DNA of 64,000 bases, from contig CAKKRC010000038.1 of NCBI GenBank assembly GCA_919902495.1, positions 1 to 64,000 of the forward strand. Direction: 5' to 3'. Under the pieces are notes generated by a model. That model was not told where the DNA came from and made no database searches. It saw nothing but the letters and a program-made list of their open reading frames with translations. This DNA comes from Nitrospiria bacterium (GTDB lineage Bacteria; Nitrospirota; UBA9217). Below, in pieces: positions 9,890-18,620 of the stretch (within the stretch, counting starts at the first letter, position 1; every line of letters starts with the position of its first letter). The translations under genes were made by a program, and so were the position numbers.

Positions 9890-10345
9890 ATGATCGCCGA
9901 TCTGAAAAAGATACTTCTTGTAGAGGACAACCCCAATGACGTGGAGCTGACGCTGGAAGCGCTTAAAGATCACAATCTTGCCAATGCTGTCGAGGTGGCG
10001 CGCGACGGCGTGGAGGCGCTCGATTACCTCTTTCGACGGGGACCATACGCATCCCGTCCCCAGGGGAATCCGGCGGTCATCCTCTTGGACCTCAAACTGC
10101 CGAAGTTGGACGGACATGAGGTATTGAAACAGGTCAGGGCGGATGAAAGCCTGAAGCTCATTCCGGTCGTTGTGCTGACCTCATCACGCGAGGAAACGGA
10201 CCTGGTGCAGAGCTACCAGAACGGCGCGAACGCCTACGTCGTAAAGCCGGTCGTGTTTCATGACTTTGTCAATGCGGTCAGGGAGCTGGGCCTGTTCTGG
10301 GCGGTCTTCAACGAACCGCCGCCGGGGAGCGTGAAAACGAAGTGA
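9890..10345 (+). CDS. Rcp1-like single-domain response regulator
   Basis: The protein has 151 residues and consists of one receiver domain of the cyanobacterial phytochrome regulator Rcp1 class: acidic pair in LVEDNPND, phosphoacceptor in LLDLKLP, switch Thr/Ser in VVLTSSREE and Lys in VVKPV. A strong AAGGAGG ribosome binding site precedes the ATG, and the gap to the kinase is three bases, so it is the likely phosphorelay partner of that kinase. No output domain is present. Confidence 0.9.
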   Translation: MIADLKKILLVEDNPNDVELTLEALKDHNLANAVEVARDGVEALDYLFRRGPYASRPQGNPAVILLDLKLPKLDGHEVLKQVRADESLKLIPVVVLTSSREETDLVQSYQNGANAYVVKPVVFHDFVNAVRELGLFWAVFNEPPPGSVKTK

Positions 10346-10406
10346 GGGTCCTGAAAGCGGAAACACGGTCAAGCGGAAAGATTGCAGAGCTATGGCGAAC
10401 GGCTGT

Positions 10407-10573
10407 CTCTCGCAAAGCCGCCAAGCGCGCAAAGAACGACAACATCAGAAGAATGAGAAAAGCTGCTATTATTTTAAAGACCTGATGCAAATGTTTTAAC
10501 TGGGTTTTTATGTCAAACCGTTTTTGAGAGATTGTTCCTTGCTTTCCTTTGCGCCTTTGCGGCTTTGCGCGAA
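10407..10573. repeat. Intergenic inverted repeat with GCAAAG units
   Basis: The arms at 10407-10433 and 10547-10573 are imperfect inverted copies made of CGCAAAG-type units. The same unit type recurs at 42.1, 56.4 and 61.0 kb. Flanking bases weakly resemble the conserved ends of the dispersed element listed at 56312 and 60917, so this may be a degenerate member. The 300-bp gap around it holds no gene. Confidence 0.6.
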
Positions 10574-10648
10574 AATGGTTCTTGTTATCAGTGTTTTGAA
10601 TCGCTATTGTTGTTGTCCGAAGTGAACGTTATGTACGAAAGGTAGCGC

Positions 10649-13600
10649 ATGAACAAGAAATTGAACATCCTCCATCTCGAGGACAACAGGAACGACGCCG
10701 AACTGATAAGGGAAACGCTGGCGGCCGGCGGAATAGCGTGCGATATCGTGCTGGTCGTTAACCGCGCTGATTTCACCGCTGCCCTGGGCCGTGAGCAGTT
10801 CGATCTCATCCTTGCCGACTATAATCTCCCGGCATTCGACGGTCTCTCCGCCCTGAAGATCGCATCGGCAAAACACTGTACAGTGCCATTCCTGTTCGTG
10901 ACAGGTACGATGGGCGAGGAGATCGCGGTCGAAAGCCTGAAACACGGGGCGACCGATTATGTCGTGAAGAGCCATCTCGGCCGGCTGGTCCCGTCCGTCA
11001 AGCGGGCGCTGCAGGAAAAGGAAGAGTGCCTCGCCCGGGAGAGCGCCGATGAGAACGTGCGGAAGCAGCAGACCGAGCTGGAGATCCAGAACAACCTGCT
11101 CCAATCGGCCCAGATCGAGATCGAGGAATCGCGGAACAAATATGCGGACCTCTACAACTTCGCCCCGGTAACCTATCTGACGCTGGATGAGAGCGGCTTG
11201 ATCCTCGAGGTGAACACACGCGGGGCGGAGCTGTTCGGCCGGGAACTCCCCCGACTGGTCGGCCGCACCCTGCCGGACCTCATCGATGCTCCGTCCCGGG
11301 ACACCGTAGCCGCCCACCTGGAGGCTGTTTTTTCCTCGTCGGCAAAGAAAGCCTGTGTAGTAAGGATATCCGGCACGGCCGGCCATGGCATCTATGTCTT
11401 GATGGAAAGCCTCGCGGCCCGGGACCGAAAAGGGACGCGCTTCTGCCTATCCGCCCTGACCAACATCACGGAGCGCATCCTGAGCGAGGAGCGGGCTGTG
11501 CTTGCGATCAGGGACTGGCAGACAACGTTCGATGCCATTGCCGATCCGGTCTGCCTGATCGACGCAGAGGGCTTTATCAAGCAGTGCAACCGGTCCATGT
11601 CGGCGTTCCTGCGGAAATCCTCGAGCCAGATCGTGGGCGAACAATGCTGGAGCGTCGTCTACGGCGTGAACGGCCCCCTGGATGCATCTCCGTTGGTGCA
11701 GGCGGGGAAGACCCTGCAACGGGAAAGCATGGAATTGTTCATGGACGGCAGGTGGTTCAACATCACGGTTGATCCGATCATCGACAGCAGCAGTACCGCG
11801 TCAGGGTTCGTGCATGTGATGAGCGATATCACCGAACGGAAGTCCATGGAAAAAGGGTTACGGGATTCGCTGGACAAGTTCAGGAGCGTGGCCGAGCAAT
11901 CGCTGGTCGGCATCTATATTGTCCAGGACGGCGTGTTCAAATACGTGAACAGGACCTTTGCTGCACTCTTCGGCTACTCCGCTGAGGAAGTGATAACCAC
12001 AAAATCGCCGCGGGACCTCACTGTCCCGGAGGATTGGGCCATTGTCGAGGAGCATCGCCGGAGACGGAAAGAGGGAATGACGTTGCCCGGCTCGTACGAG
12101 ATCAGGGGGATGGGAAAGGACGGCGGGGTCATTGCGATCGAGATATACGAGTCGCAGGCGCCCTTTGGGGGCCGTACAGCCAGCATTGGCGCGGTGCTGG
12201 ACGTTTCCCAGCGCAATAAGGCTGAGCAGGCCGTGCGGGACAGCGAAGGTAAACTGCAGGCCATAACCCGGACCGCGCCGGACGCCATCATCCTGCTCGA
12301 CGACGCGGGAAAGATATCTTACTGGAACGCGGCAGCCGAGAAGATGTTCGGCTACCGCGCCGGAGATGTCATGGGAGAGGACATATTGTTCATCATGCCC
12401 GAACGTTTCCGGAACGCGCATGCGCTGGCATTCAAGCGATTCACGGAGAGCGGCGAGGGGCCGAAACTTGGCACGACCATGGAAATGGCCGGGCTCAGAA
12501 GGGACGGGACGGAATTCCCGATCGAACTTTCCCTGGCCGGGTTCCTACTGAACAGCAAGCGCCATGCATCGGGGATCATCAGGGACATCAGCGAACGGAA
12601 GAAACTCGAAGGACAATTGCTTCACGCCCAGAAGATGGAGGCTATCGGGACGCTTGCGGGAGGCATCGCGCACGATTTTAACAATATTCTGAACGTGATA
12701 ATCGGGTACGGGTCCATGGTGCTGGATGGCATGGGAGCGGACCACCCGTCAAGGGACCGCATGCGCGAGGTGCTTTCCGCCGCGGACCGGGCGGCAAATC
12801 TTACGAAGCGATTGCTCATGTTCAGCAGAAAGTCGGACATTGACATTAGACCCGTCAAGGTGAACAGCATCGTTACCGACATGGAGAGATTCGTATCCCG
12901 GATCCTCGGCGAAGACATCGAGCTCACGATCAAACTTGAGGACCGGGAGACGATAGTAATAGCAGATGTCGGACAGATGGAACAGGTGCTGATGAATCTG
13001 GTCACCAACGCCAGGGACGCAATGCCGAAGGGCGGGTCTCTGACCATCACCACCGGATCGATGGAGATCGATGACGACTACATATTCGTTCATGGATACG
13101 GGACACCCGGGAAATACGCGTCCATTTCCGTTGCCGATACCGGGATCGGCATGAACACGGAAACGGTGGGCAAGATATTCGAACCCTTTTATACCACCAA
13201 GGGGGTGGGAGAGGGAACCGGGCTCGGGCTTTCGATCGCCTACGGGATCGTCAAACACCATAAAGGATTCATCCAGGTGTACAGCGAGGTCGGGAGAGGC
13301 AGCCTGTTCAAGATATTGCTGCCGCAGAGCGATAAGCCGGCCGGCGAACAGCTTGTCGCGGATATCTCCTCACCTCGGGGAGGGACCGAGACCATTCTCA
13401 TCGCGGAAGACGAAGCCTCGCTGAGAGATCTGATGAGGATCATCCTTGAGTCCTTCGGTTACACGGTGCTTGTCGCGGAGGACGGCGAGGAGGTGGTCAG
13501 GATGTTCTTGGAACACCGTGACCGAGTCCTACTCGTCATCCTTGATCTGATCATGCCGAAGAAGAGCGGAAAGGCCGCGGCCAATGAGATACAAAAGATA

Positions 13601-13750
13601 CAACCCGGGGTACGGACCCTGTTCATGAGCGGATATTCGGAGGACATGATCAAAAAGCAGGGAGCGATCGAGGAAGGTCTCGTGTTCATCCAGAAGCCGA
13701 TCTCGCCGAAGATGCTGCTGACAAAGGTGAGGGAGCTGCTGGACGCGTAA
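10649..13750 (+). CDS. Hybrid histidine kinase REC-PAS4-HisKA-HATPase-REC
   Basis: This 1033-residue protein appears soluble. It has a receiver (about 5-120), coiled coil, four PAS domains (about 165-660), a HisKA box with phosphoacceptor in [10 protein letters not shown], an HATPase domain (about 770-885, GTGLGL motif) and a C-terminal receiver (about 905-1020, Asp in VILDLIMP). The N-terminal receiver makes it a probable relay intermediate acting below another kinase in the cluster. Its C-terminal half is closely similar in design to the minus-strand kinase at 24049. Confidence 0.9.
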   Translation: MNKKLNILHLEDNRNDAELIRETLAAGGIACDIVLVVNRADFTAALGREQFDLILADYNLPAFDGLSALKIASAKHCTVPFLFVTGTMGEEIAVESLKHGATDYVVKSHLGRLVPSVKRALQEKEECLARESADENVRKQQTELEIQNNLLQSAQIEIEESRNKYADLYNFAPVTYLTLDESGLILEVNTRGAELFGRELPRLVGRTLPDLIDAPSRDTVAAHLEAVFSSSAKKACVVRISGTAGHGIYVLMESLAARDRKGTRFCLSALTNITERILSEERAVLAIRDWQTTFDAIADPVCLIDAEGFIKQCNRSMSAFLRKSSSQIVGEQCWSVVYGVNGPLDASPLVQAGKTLQRESMELFMDGRWFNITVDPIIDSSSTASGFVHVMSDITERKSMEKGLRDSLDKFRSVAEQSLVGIYIVQDGVFKYVNRTFAALFGYSAEEVITTKSPRDLTVPEDWAIVEEHRRRRKEGMTLPGSYEIRGMGKDGGVIAIEIYESQAPFGGRTASIGAVLDVSQRNKAEQAVRDSEGKLQAITRTAPDAIILLDDAGKISYWNAAAEKMFGYRAGDVMGEDILFIMPERFRNAHALAFKRFTESGEGPKLGTTMEMAGLRRDGTEFPIELSLAGFLLNSKRHASGIIRDISERKKLEGQLLHAQKMEAIGTLAGGIAHDFNNILNVIIGYGSMVLDGMGADHPSRDRMREVLSAADRAANLTKRLLMFSRKSDIDIRPVKVNSIVTDMERFVSRILGEDIELTIKLEDRETIVIADVGQMEQVLMNLVTNARDAMPKGGSLTITTGSMEIDDDYIFVHGYGTPGKYASISVADTGIGMNTETVGKIFEPFYTTKGVGEGTGLGLSIAYGIVKHHKGFIQVYSEVGRGSLFKILLPQSDKPAGEQLVADISSPRGGTETILIAEDEASLRDLMRIILESFGYTVLVAEDGEEVVRMFLEHRDRVLLVILDLIMPKKSGKAAANEIQKIQPGVRTLFMSGYSEDMIKKQGAIEEGLVFIQKPISPKMLLTKVRELLDA

Positions 13751-13765
13751 AAGTCCCGTGGAGTG

Positions 13766-13862
13766 CCCTCCCCCTTGATGGGGGAGGTTAGGTGGGGGTG
13801 ATGAGTGTGAACGCCCGATACTTCACCCTCCCCTTAGTCCCCTCCCATCGCAGGGAGGGGAT
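13766..13862. repeat. Intergenic CCTCCCCC/GGGGGAGG double hairpin repeat
   Basis: Two G/C hairpins (CCTCCCCCttgatGGGGGAGG and CCCCTCCCatcgcaGGGAGGGG) flank a spacer. The same type of repeat appears at 45.6 kb and, inside genes, near 39.1 and 58.6 kb. It occupies the gap between the hybrid kinase and the HD-GYP gene. Confidence 0.65.
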
Positions 13863-13978
13863 AATTAAAAGACAAGACACCGCGCAGCTTGCCGCGGGGA
13901 TCTTTAATCTTTGTGCTATATTTGTTTCAGGTTCCGCGGAGACGCTTTTCAGGAGTCCGTTGTTACAGGGGGCTGGCC

Positions 13979-15049
13979 ATGGCAAACGAAAAGATCCTGC
14001 TGGTGGACGACGAGGAGAACAATCTCAAGCTTCTGAGCCACTGGCTGATAGCTTTGGGATATGATATCGAACTTGCTTCCAACGGGCGGGAAGGAGTGCG
14101 GAAATGCGCCGCCGCCAGGCCGGACCTCGTCATTCTGGATATCATGATGCCGGTTATGGACGGATACGAGGCATGCCGGCTGATCAAAGCGGGCCCGGAG
14201 ACAAAGAACATACCGGTGGTCCTGGTGACGGCGCTCCAGGACCGCGAGTCAAAATTGAAAGGATTGTCCGCCGGCGCCAACGAGTTCCTGTCAAAGCCCA
14301 TCGACCAGGCGGAGTTGACGATGCGGGTGCAGAACCTCTTGAGGATCAAGGCTTTCGAGGACACGCTCCTCCGGTATAACGAGAGGCTGGAAGAGGACGT
14401 GCGCAAGAGAACGCTTCAGCTTGACATCGCCTATGAACAGCTCGAGGAGATGAGCCATGAGATGGTGCAGAAACTGACGGCAGCGGCTGAATTCCGCGAT
14501 ACCGACACGGGCGTGCATATCTCAAGGATCGGGTTCTATTCGAGCAAGATGGCCGAGGCAATGGACCTGCCCGATGAGTTCGTTGGTGAGATCAGCTTTG
14601 CCAGCCTGCTCCACGACATCGGGAAGATCGGGACGCCGGACAGCATCCTGTTGAAGCCCGGGACGCTCACCAAAGAGGAATTTGAGATCATGAAGTCCCA
14701 TACGTCCATCGGCGAGAAGATCCTGTCGGGTTCGACCTATCCGAGGATCAAGTTGGCCGCATCCATCGCCTTGAACCATCACGAGCGGTGGGACGGCAAG
14801 GGGTATCCCCGGGGGCTCCGGGGCGAGGATATCCCGATAGAGGGAAGGATCGTCAATATCGTGGACCAGTATGACGCCCTGAGATGCCATCGCCCCTACA
14901 AACCGGCTTTCGACCATGAGAAGGCCGTCAAGATCATCGCCGAGGGGGACGGAAGGACCATGCCGGAGCACTTCGATCCCGTTGTCCTCGAGGCGTTCAA
15001 GAAGATCGCGCCCCTGATGGACGAGATCTATAACCAGCACCAGGACTAA
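13979..15049 (+). CDS. Response regulator with HD-GYP c-di-GMP phosphodiesterase domain
   Basis: The protein has 356 residues from the ATG at 13979, preceded by a G-rich ribosome binding site; an earlier in-frame start at 13889 adds a non-conserved leader. The receiver (about 3-120, Asp in VILDIMMP) is joined by a coil to an HD-GYP domain (about 160-345) with HDIGK and [14 protein letters not shown]. The family hydrolyses c-di-GMP, and the conserved metal-binding residues are present. It is a likely counter-enzyme to the diguanylate cyclase at 1361. Confidence 0.92.
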   Translation: MANEKILLVDDEENNLKLLSHWLIALGYDIELASNGREGVRKCAAARPDLVILDIMMPVMDGYEACRLIKAGPETKNIPVVLVTALQDRESKLKGLSAGANEFLSKPIDQAELTMRVQNLLRIKAFEDTLLRYNERLEEDVRKRTLQLDIAYEQLEEMSHEMVQKLTAAAEFRDTDTGVHISRIGFYSSKMAEAMDLPDEFVGEISFASLLHDIGKIGTPDSILLKPGTLTKEEFEIMKSHTSIGEKILSGSTYPRIKLAASIALNHHERWDGKGYPRGLRGEDIPIEGRIVNIVDQYDALRCHRPYKPAFDHEKAVKIIAEGDGRTMPEHFDPVVLEAFKKIAPLMDEIYNQHQD

Positions 15050-15133
15050 CGGAAGAGGCGGGGCAAGCATCACGGCAGGGCAGTACCGCGGCGTGAGGTC
15101 GGCGAGATCAAGGCACATCGAGGGAGAAACTCC

Positions 15134-15868
15134 ATGAACGAAAAGAAGAAGGTCCTCGTAATCTGCCGGTCATCGGTGGGCCAGATGTATCTGGGCGTCG
15201 TGCTCAACCGCATCTGGTATGCGCCGGTCCTGGCGAAGACCGTCGGTGAGGGGATCCTGCTGGCGCAGAAGGAGGAATTCTCGCTGGTGCTGTTCGATGC
15301 CGACCTGCCTGACGATGAGCGGATCGCAGCGGCAACTGCCATGAGGGCCGATCCGTCCCTCGCGGAGCTTCCCCGGGTGGCGCTCATGACCACCAATAAC
15401 TATACCCTGCCGGAGTCGCTGCTTCCCGAGGGGTGGGCTGCTGTCGTGAGCAAGCCGATCGTGGACATTGCGCAGCTCTACGACGTCCTGAGGCAACTAA
15501 GCGAGGAGCCGAGGAAGACACCGCGGGTGCCGGTCCGCATGCGCGTTGAGATCCAGGAACGGGTCCCCCAGCAATATTTGAGCGCCGTCAACATATCCGA
15601 GGGCGGAATGTACCTCCGGACGCATGAACCTTTGTCGGAAAATACAGTGTTGCATCTTTTGTTCACGCTACCCCTTGATCCCGATATTATCCAGGTCGCC
15701 GGTACGGTGGTCCGGGCGGCCCGCCTCGGCGCGATCCTGGAAACGGAACCCGGCATGGGCCTTCGTTTTGTCGATATCCCCGAGGATACGAAGAACAGGA
15801 TACGGAACTTTGTCCAGTGGTCGCTGATCGGCGACCTGGAATGGGATACTGCCGTGGATGCGATGTAG
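15134..15868 (+). CDS. Degenerate receiver-PilZ protein
   Basis: The protein has 244 residues. The N-terminal half folds like a receiver (about 5-115), with a candidate Asp in LFDADLP and the Lys in VSKPI, but the acidic metal-binding pair after strand 1 is missing (LVICRSS). The C-terminal half is a PilZ domain with the RxxxR motif (TPRVPVRMRV) and NISEGGMYL, so c-di-GMP binding is likely. A GAGGGAGA ribosome binding site precedes it. It ends the signalling block and faces the pilus operon, a plausible target. Confidence 0.87.
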   Translation: MNEKKKVLVICRSSVGQMYLGVVLNRIWYAPVLAKTVGEGILLAQKEEFSLVLFDADLPDDERIAAATAMRADPSLAELPRVALMTTNNYTLPESLLPEGWAAVVSKPIVDIAQLYDVLRQLSEEPRKTPRVPVRMRVEIQERVPQQYLSAVNISEGGMYLRTHEPLSENTVLHLLFTLPLDPDIIQVAGTVVRAARLGAILETEPGMGLRFVDIPEDTKNRIRNFVQWSLIGDLEWDTAVDAM

Positions 15869-15925
15869 GAGGGGGTTGCTGCAAGGAACAGCACAACGGT
15901 TGAGCGACTTTCAGGATGGAAACAA

Positions 15926-15957
15926 CGAGAGCGAACGGCACATGCCGCTCGCTCTCG
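15926..15957 (-). terminator. Hairpin between convergent genes
   Basis: A long near-perfect stem (CGAGAGCGAACGGCA with TGCCGCTCGCTCTCG) sits between the PilZ gene and the secretin gene stop. On the minus strand it is followed by TTGTTT, a weak T-tract, so it probably ends the pilus operon and may act in both directions. Confidence 0.6.
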
Positions 15958-15984
15958 GTCGCTTACCAGTCCCTCGCTTGCCGC

Positions 15985-17631
15985 TTACCGGGTCAGCGGG
16001 GTGGCCGAAAAATCACGACCGGCCTTCTTTAATCGTTCCTCATGCTCCTTCCTGATCTCGGCGATCGTCTTTTCCGTAAGCAGGTAGGGCGTGATGAGAA
16101 TGACGAGCTCGGTCTTTTTCTTTTCCTGGAATGTATAACGGAAGAGCGCGCCGAGATACGGGATGTCTCCCAGGAAGGGGACGCTTCTCCTCGTTTCGAT
16201 GATCTTGTCGACGATGAGGCCCGCGATCACGACCGTTTCCCCGTTCCTCACCTCGATCATGGTATCGACCTCGCGGATGTCGATGATCGGTTTGCTGCTG
16301 GTCCCGTCGGGAGAGGTTGAGGTCTTCGATTTTTCCGAGATGCTCGGATGGATCTGCATGGAAACGGTGCCTTTTTCATTGATCTGCGGCGTCACATCAA
16401 GAAAGATCCCGACCTCATCGACCTGCGGTGTGGAATATTTGAAGGAAACCTGTCCCTGTGCGTTGTAGACGGCGTTCGAAAGCCAGGACACCTCTTTCGT
16501 GGTGAGCTTGATGACCGCCTTCTGGTTGTTCATGGTGGATATCTTCGGGCTGGAAAGGGTGTTTACCTGGCCAACCTCCTTCATGGCATCGAGGAGCGCG
16601 GAGACCTTGCTGTTGGCGATATTGAGCTGAAAGACCTGGGACGGAACGGGCGGCATGAGGCCCTGGGACAGCTTCACCGTCGTCGGATTGCTGCCGTCGA
16701 TCGTTCTCAGATAGCTCCAGTCAATGCCGTAGGCGAAGGAGTCGTTCAGCGACACCTCCACGATGTGCGCCTGGATAAGCACCTGCCGTTTTACCGATCG
16801 TTCCACATCTTCCAGATAGGTCTTGATCCGTTCCATATTGTCGGAATAATCACTGATAAAGACCAGCCCGGCGAGATCGTTCACCACGAGCTTTCTGCCG
16901 GTCTTGTCGGCCCTGCTGCCGCCGCTGTGGACAGTTCCGCCTCCCGAGTCCCCAAAGACCATGATCTCGAGCCCCCGGATCATTTCAGACCAGAAATCCG
17001 ATTCTCCCGATGTCCTTACCGATACGCTGCCTTGCTGGCCCGACGAGGAACCGGACGATCCGGTCGACCCGCCGCTTCCCCCGGTGCCGGTGGACAGATT
17101 AAGATTGATGCTCCCTCCCGCCGATGCGTACCCTGAGGAACCTCCTTCGGACACCGACGCGTTCATCGTGCTCGTTGAGGACCGTTTGCCCTTGTTATAG
17201 TTGACGTTGAAGGTCCGGGTGATCAGGCGCGGTTTGCTGACATGGATAACGTTTTTTTCCACATAGGCCGAGTAGCCTGACGGTTTCAAGAGGGCATAGA
17301 GGATATCCCGAAGTGTCTTGTCCTGAAAATCGGTCGTCACCCTGCCGGACACATCTTTGTCGGCAATGATCGTATACCCGGTCTGTCGCGAGAGGAGAAG
17401 GAGCGTGTCCTTGATCTCCGCGTTCTTCACGGTCAGCGAATACGTTTTGCCCGTGTCAAGCCCTGCGAACTCATCCTGCAGTTTCACCTGCTCGGTGGGA
17501 GGCGCGACTTCCTCCGGCGGCATATTGTACAGTGCCATGGTATCGGGTATCTTCGCAGGTCGCGGCGCCGCGCACGAAAAGAACAGCAGGCATGTTACGG
17601 TCAACAGCAGCAAGGGTGTCTTTGTCCGCAT
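15985..17631 (-). CDS. mshL: MshL-like lipoprotein secretin
   Basis: The protein has 548 residues: a lipoprotein signal (LLFFSC, Cys20), an STN domain (about 62-135), a Gly/Ser-rich linker (about 165-205) and a secretin channel domain to about residue 525 with the typical VPFLGDIPYLGALFR. It forms the outer-membrane pore for a pilus or pseudopilus. Order and the short linker favour the MSHA-type MshL over GspD or PilQ. It is the last gene of the operon, four bases after the PilP-like gene. Confidence 0.85.
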   Translation of the reverse strand: MRTKTPLLLLTVTCLLFFSCAAPRPAKIPDTMALYNMPPEEVAPPTEQVKLQDEFAGLDTGKTYSLTVKNAEIKDTLLLLSRQTGYTIIADKDVSGRVTTDFQDKTLRDILYALLKPSGYSAYVEKNVIHVSKPRLITRTFNVNYNKGKRSSTSTMNASVSEGGSSGYASAGGSINLNLSTGTGGSGGSTGSSGSSSGQQGSVSVRTSGESDFWSEMIRGLEIMVFGDSGGGTVHSGGSRADKTGRKLVVNDLAGLVFISDYSDNMERIKTYLEDVERSVKRQVLIQAHIVEVSLNDSFAYGIDWSYLRTIDGSNPTTVKLSQGLMPPVPSQVFQLNIANSKVSALLDAMKEVGQVNTLSSPKISTMNNQKAVIKLTTKEVSWLSNAVYNAQGQVSFKYSTPQVDEVGIFLDVTPQINEKGTVSMQIHPSISEKSKTSTSPDGTSSKPIIDIREVDTMIEVRNGETVVIAGLIVDKIIETRRSVPFLGDIPYLGALFRYTFQEKKKTELVILITPYLLTEKTIAEIRKEHEERLKKAGRDFSATPLTR

Positions 17632-17635
17632 GGTG

Positions 17636-18097
17636 TTACTCCTTCTCGGTCGGGTCGCCCGTAAGTTTCAGGGTCTTTGTTCCGCCGGGGCCTTTGAGTT
17701 TGACGAACTGGTCGCCGATCTCTGTAACGATATAACCATGGAACCGCTCGCCGATCCCCACGATATCGCCGTTGATGATGGCATAGGCCTTTCCGCCCTT
17801 GGCCATGGTGGCTTCGAGGTGAAGCCCCGGCGTCTTCTTTCCGGCCTGCGGCGCGCCGCGCGATCTGCCGCCGGGATACCAGAACGGGTCGCGACGCCAT
17901 TCCCCGGCCACGCTGCTTTCCGGAAACTTTGCGGGGACCGGTGAGGTGCTGTCGCCGCCGCCTTGTACGGTGGTCCCGGGAGCCGCGGAAGGGCGATCGA
18001 TGCCCTTCTTGCGCCCGGAGAAGAAGGTGATGTTGTAGACAAGCACGAGAAACAGAACAGCACCGAGGCCCGCAATAACATATTTATTACGCAGCAT
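17636..18097 (-). CDS. PilP/GspC-like pilus alignment protein
   Basis: The protein has 153 residues with one N-terminal membrane helix (about 7-26), a Pro/Gly-rich linker and a small beta domain (about 95-150, INGDIVGIGERFHGYIV) like the secretin-binding domains of PilP and GspB/C. It overlaps the PilO-like gene by 11 bp and precedes the secretin, the position expected for a periplasmic link between inner-membrane PilNO and the secretin. The function is inferred from position and fold pattern. Confidence 0.65.
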   Translation of the reverse strand: MLRNKYVIAGLGAVLFLVLVYNITFFSGRKKGIDRPSAAPGTTVQGGGDSTSPVPAKFPESSVAGEWRRDPFWYPGGRSRGAPQAGKKTPGLHLEATMAKGGKAYAIINGDIVGIGERFHGYIVTEIGDQFVKLKGPGGTKTLKLTGDPTEKE

Positions 18098-18620
18098 GAG
18101 CCACCTCGTATGCCATGAGCTCGATGGTCATGATGGTCTTTACTGTGGATTTCAACGGCTTCATTTCCATTTGAACGATGCGTTTGTATCGCTCCAGTTT
18201 CTGGATCTCACGGACGAACTGGGCAACTGCCCGGTAGTCCCCTTCGAAGGTCACCTTGACCGGATAGGCCGTCAGTACGAACGCCGGGGCAGCATCGGGC
18301 GACGAGGTCTTCCGGACCGGTTTCTGTTTGGAGACGGCCTGGGTGACGATGTCCATGTTCTCCAGCCCGGCCCTCCGGCCGAGAATGTAGATGCTCTCAA
18401 CGAACGAAGATACGTCGGCCTTCTCGGGGAAATGCTTCCGAAGCATCGCGAGGGCCGCGACGTTCTCCGGAGACTCCGCCTCCTTCTGCTTTTGCTCCAG
18501 CTCCGCGACGCGTTTTTGCATCGCCGATATTCCCCGGAACCGCCCGCCGGCATAGAAGGCGACAGCGGCGACCAGGATGATGCAGGCTGCAAGAAAGATG
18601 ATAGTCCCGTATTTTTTCAT
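18087..18620 (-). CDS. PilO-like inner-membrane pilus assembly protein
   Basis: The protein has 177 residues from the ATG at 18620, which overlaps the upstream stop as ATGA and has a GAGGTG site. It has one membrane helix (about 7-25), a coiled coil (about 30-50) and a ferredoxin-like periplasmic domain, the PilO/MshJ plan. A GTG 18 bases earlier is a less likely start. It is expected to pair with the PilN part of the upstream fused protein. Confidence 0.75.
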   Translation of the reverse strand: MKKYGTIIFLAACIILVAAVAFYAGGRFRGISAMQKRVAELEQKQKEAESPENVAALAMLRKHFPEKADVSSFVESIYILGRRAGLENMDIVTQAVSKQKPVRKTSSPDAAPAFVLTAYPVKVTFEGDYRAVAQFVREIQKLERYKRIVQMEMKPLKSTVKTIMTIELMAYEVAHAA

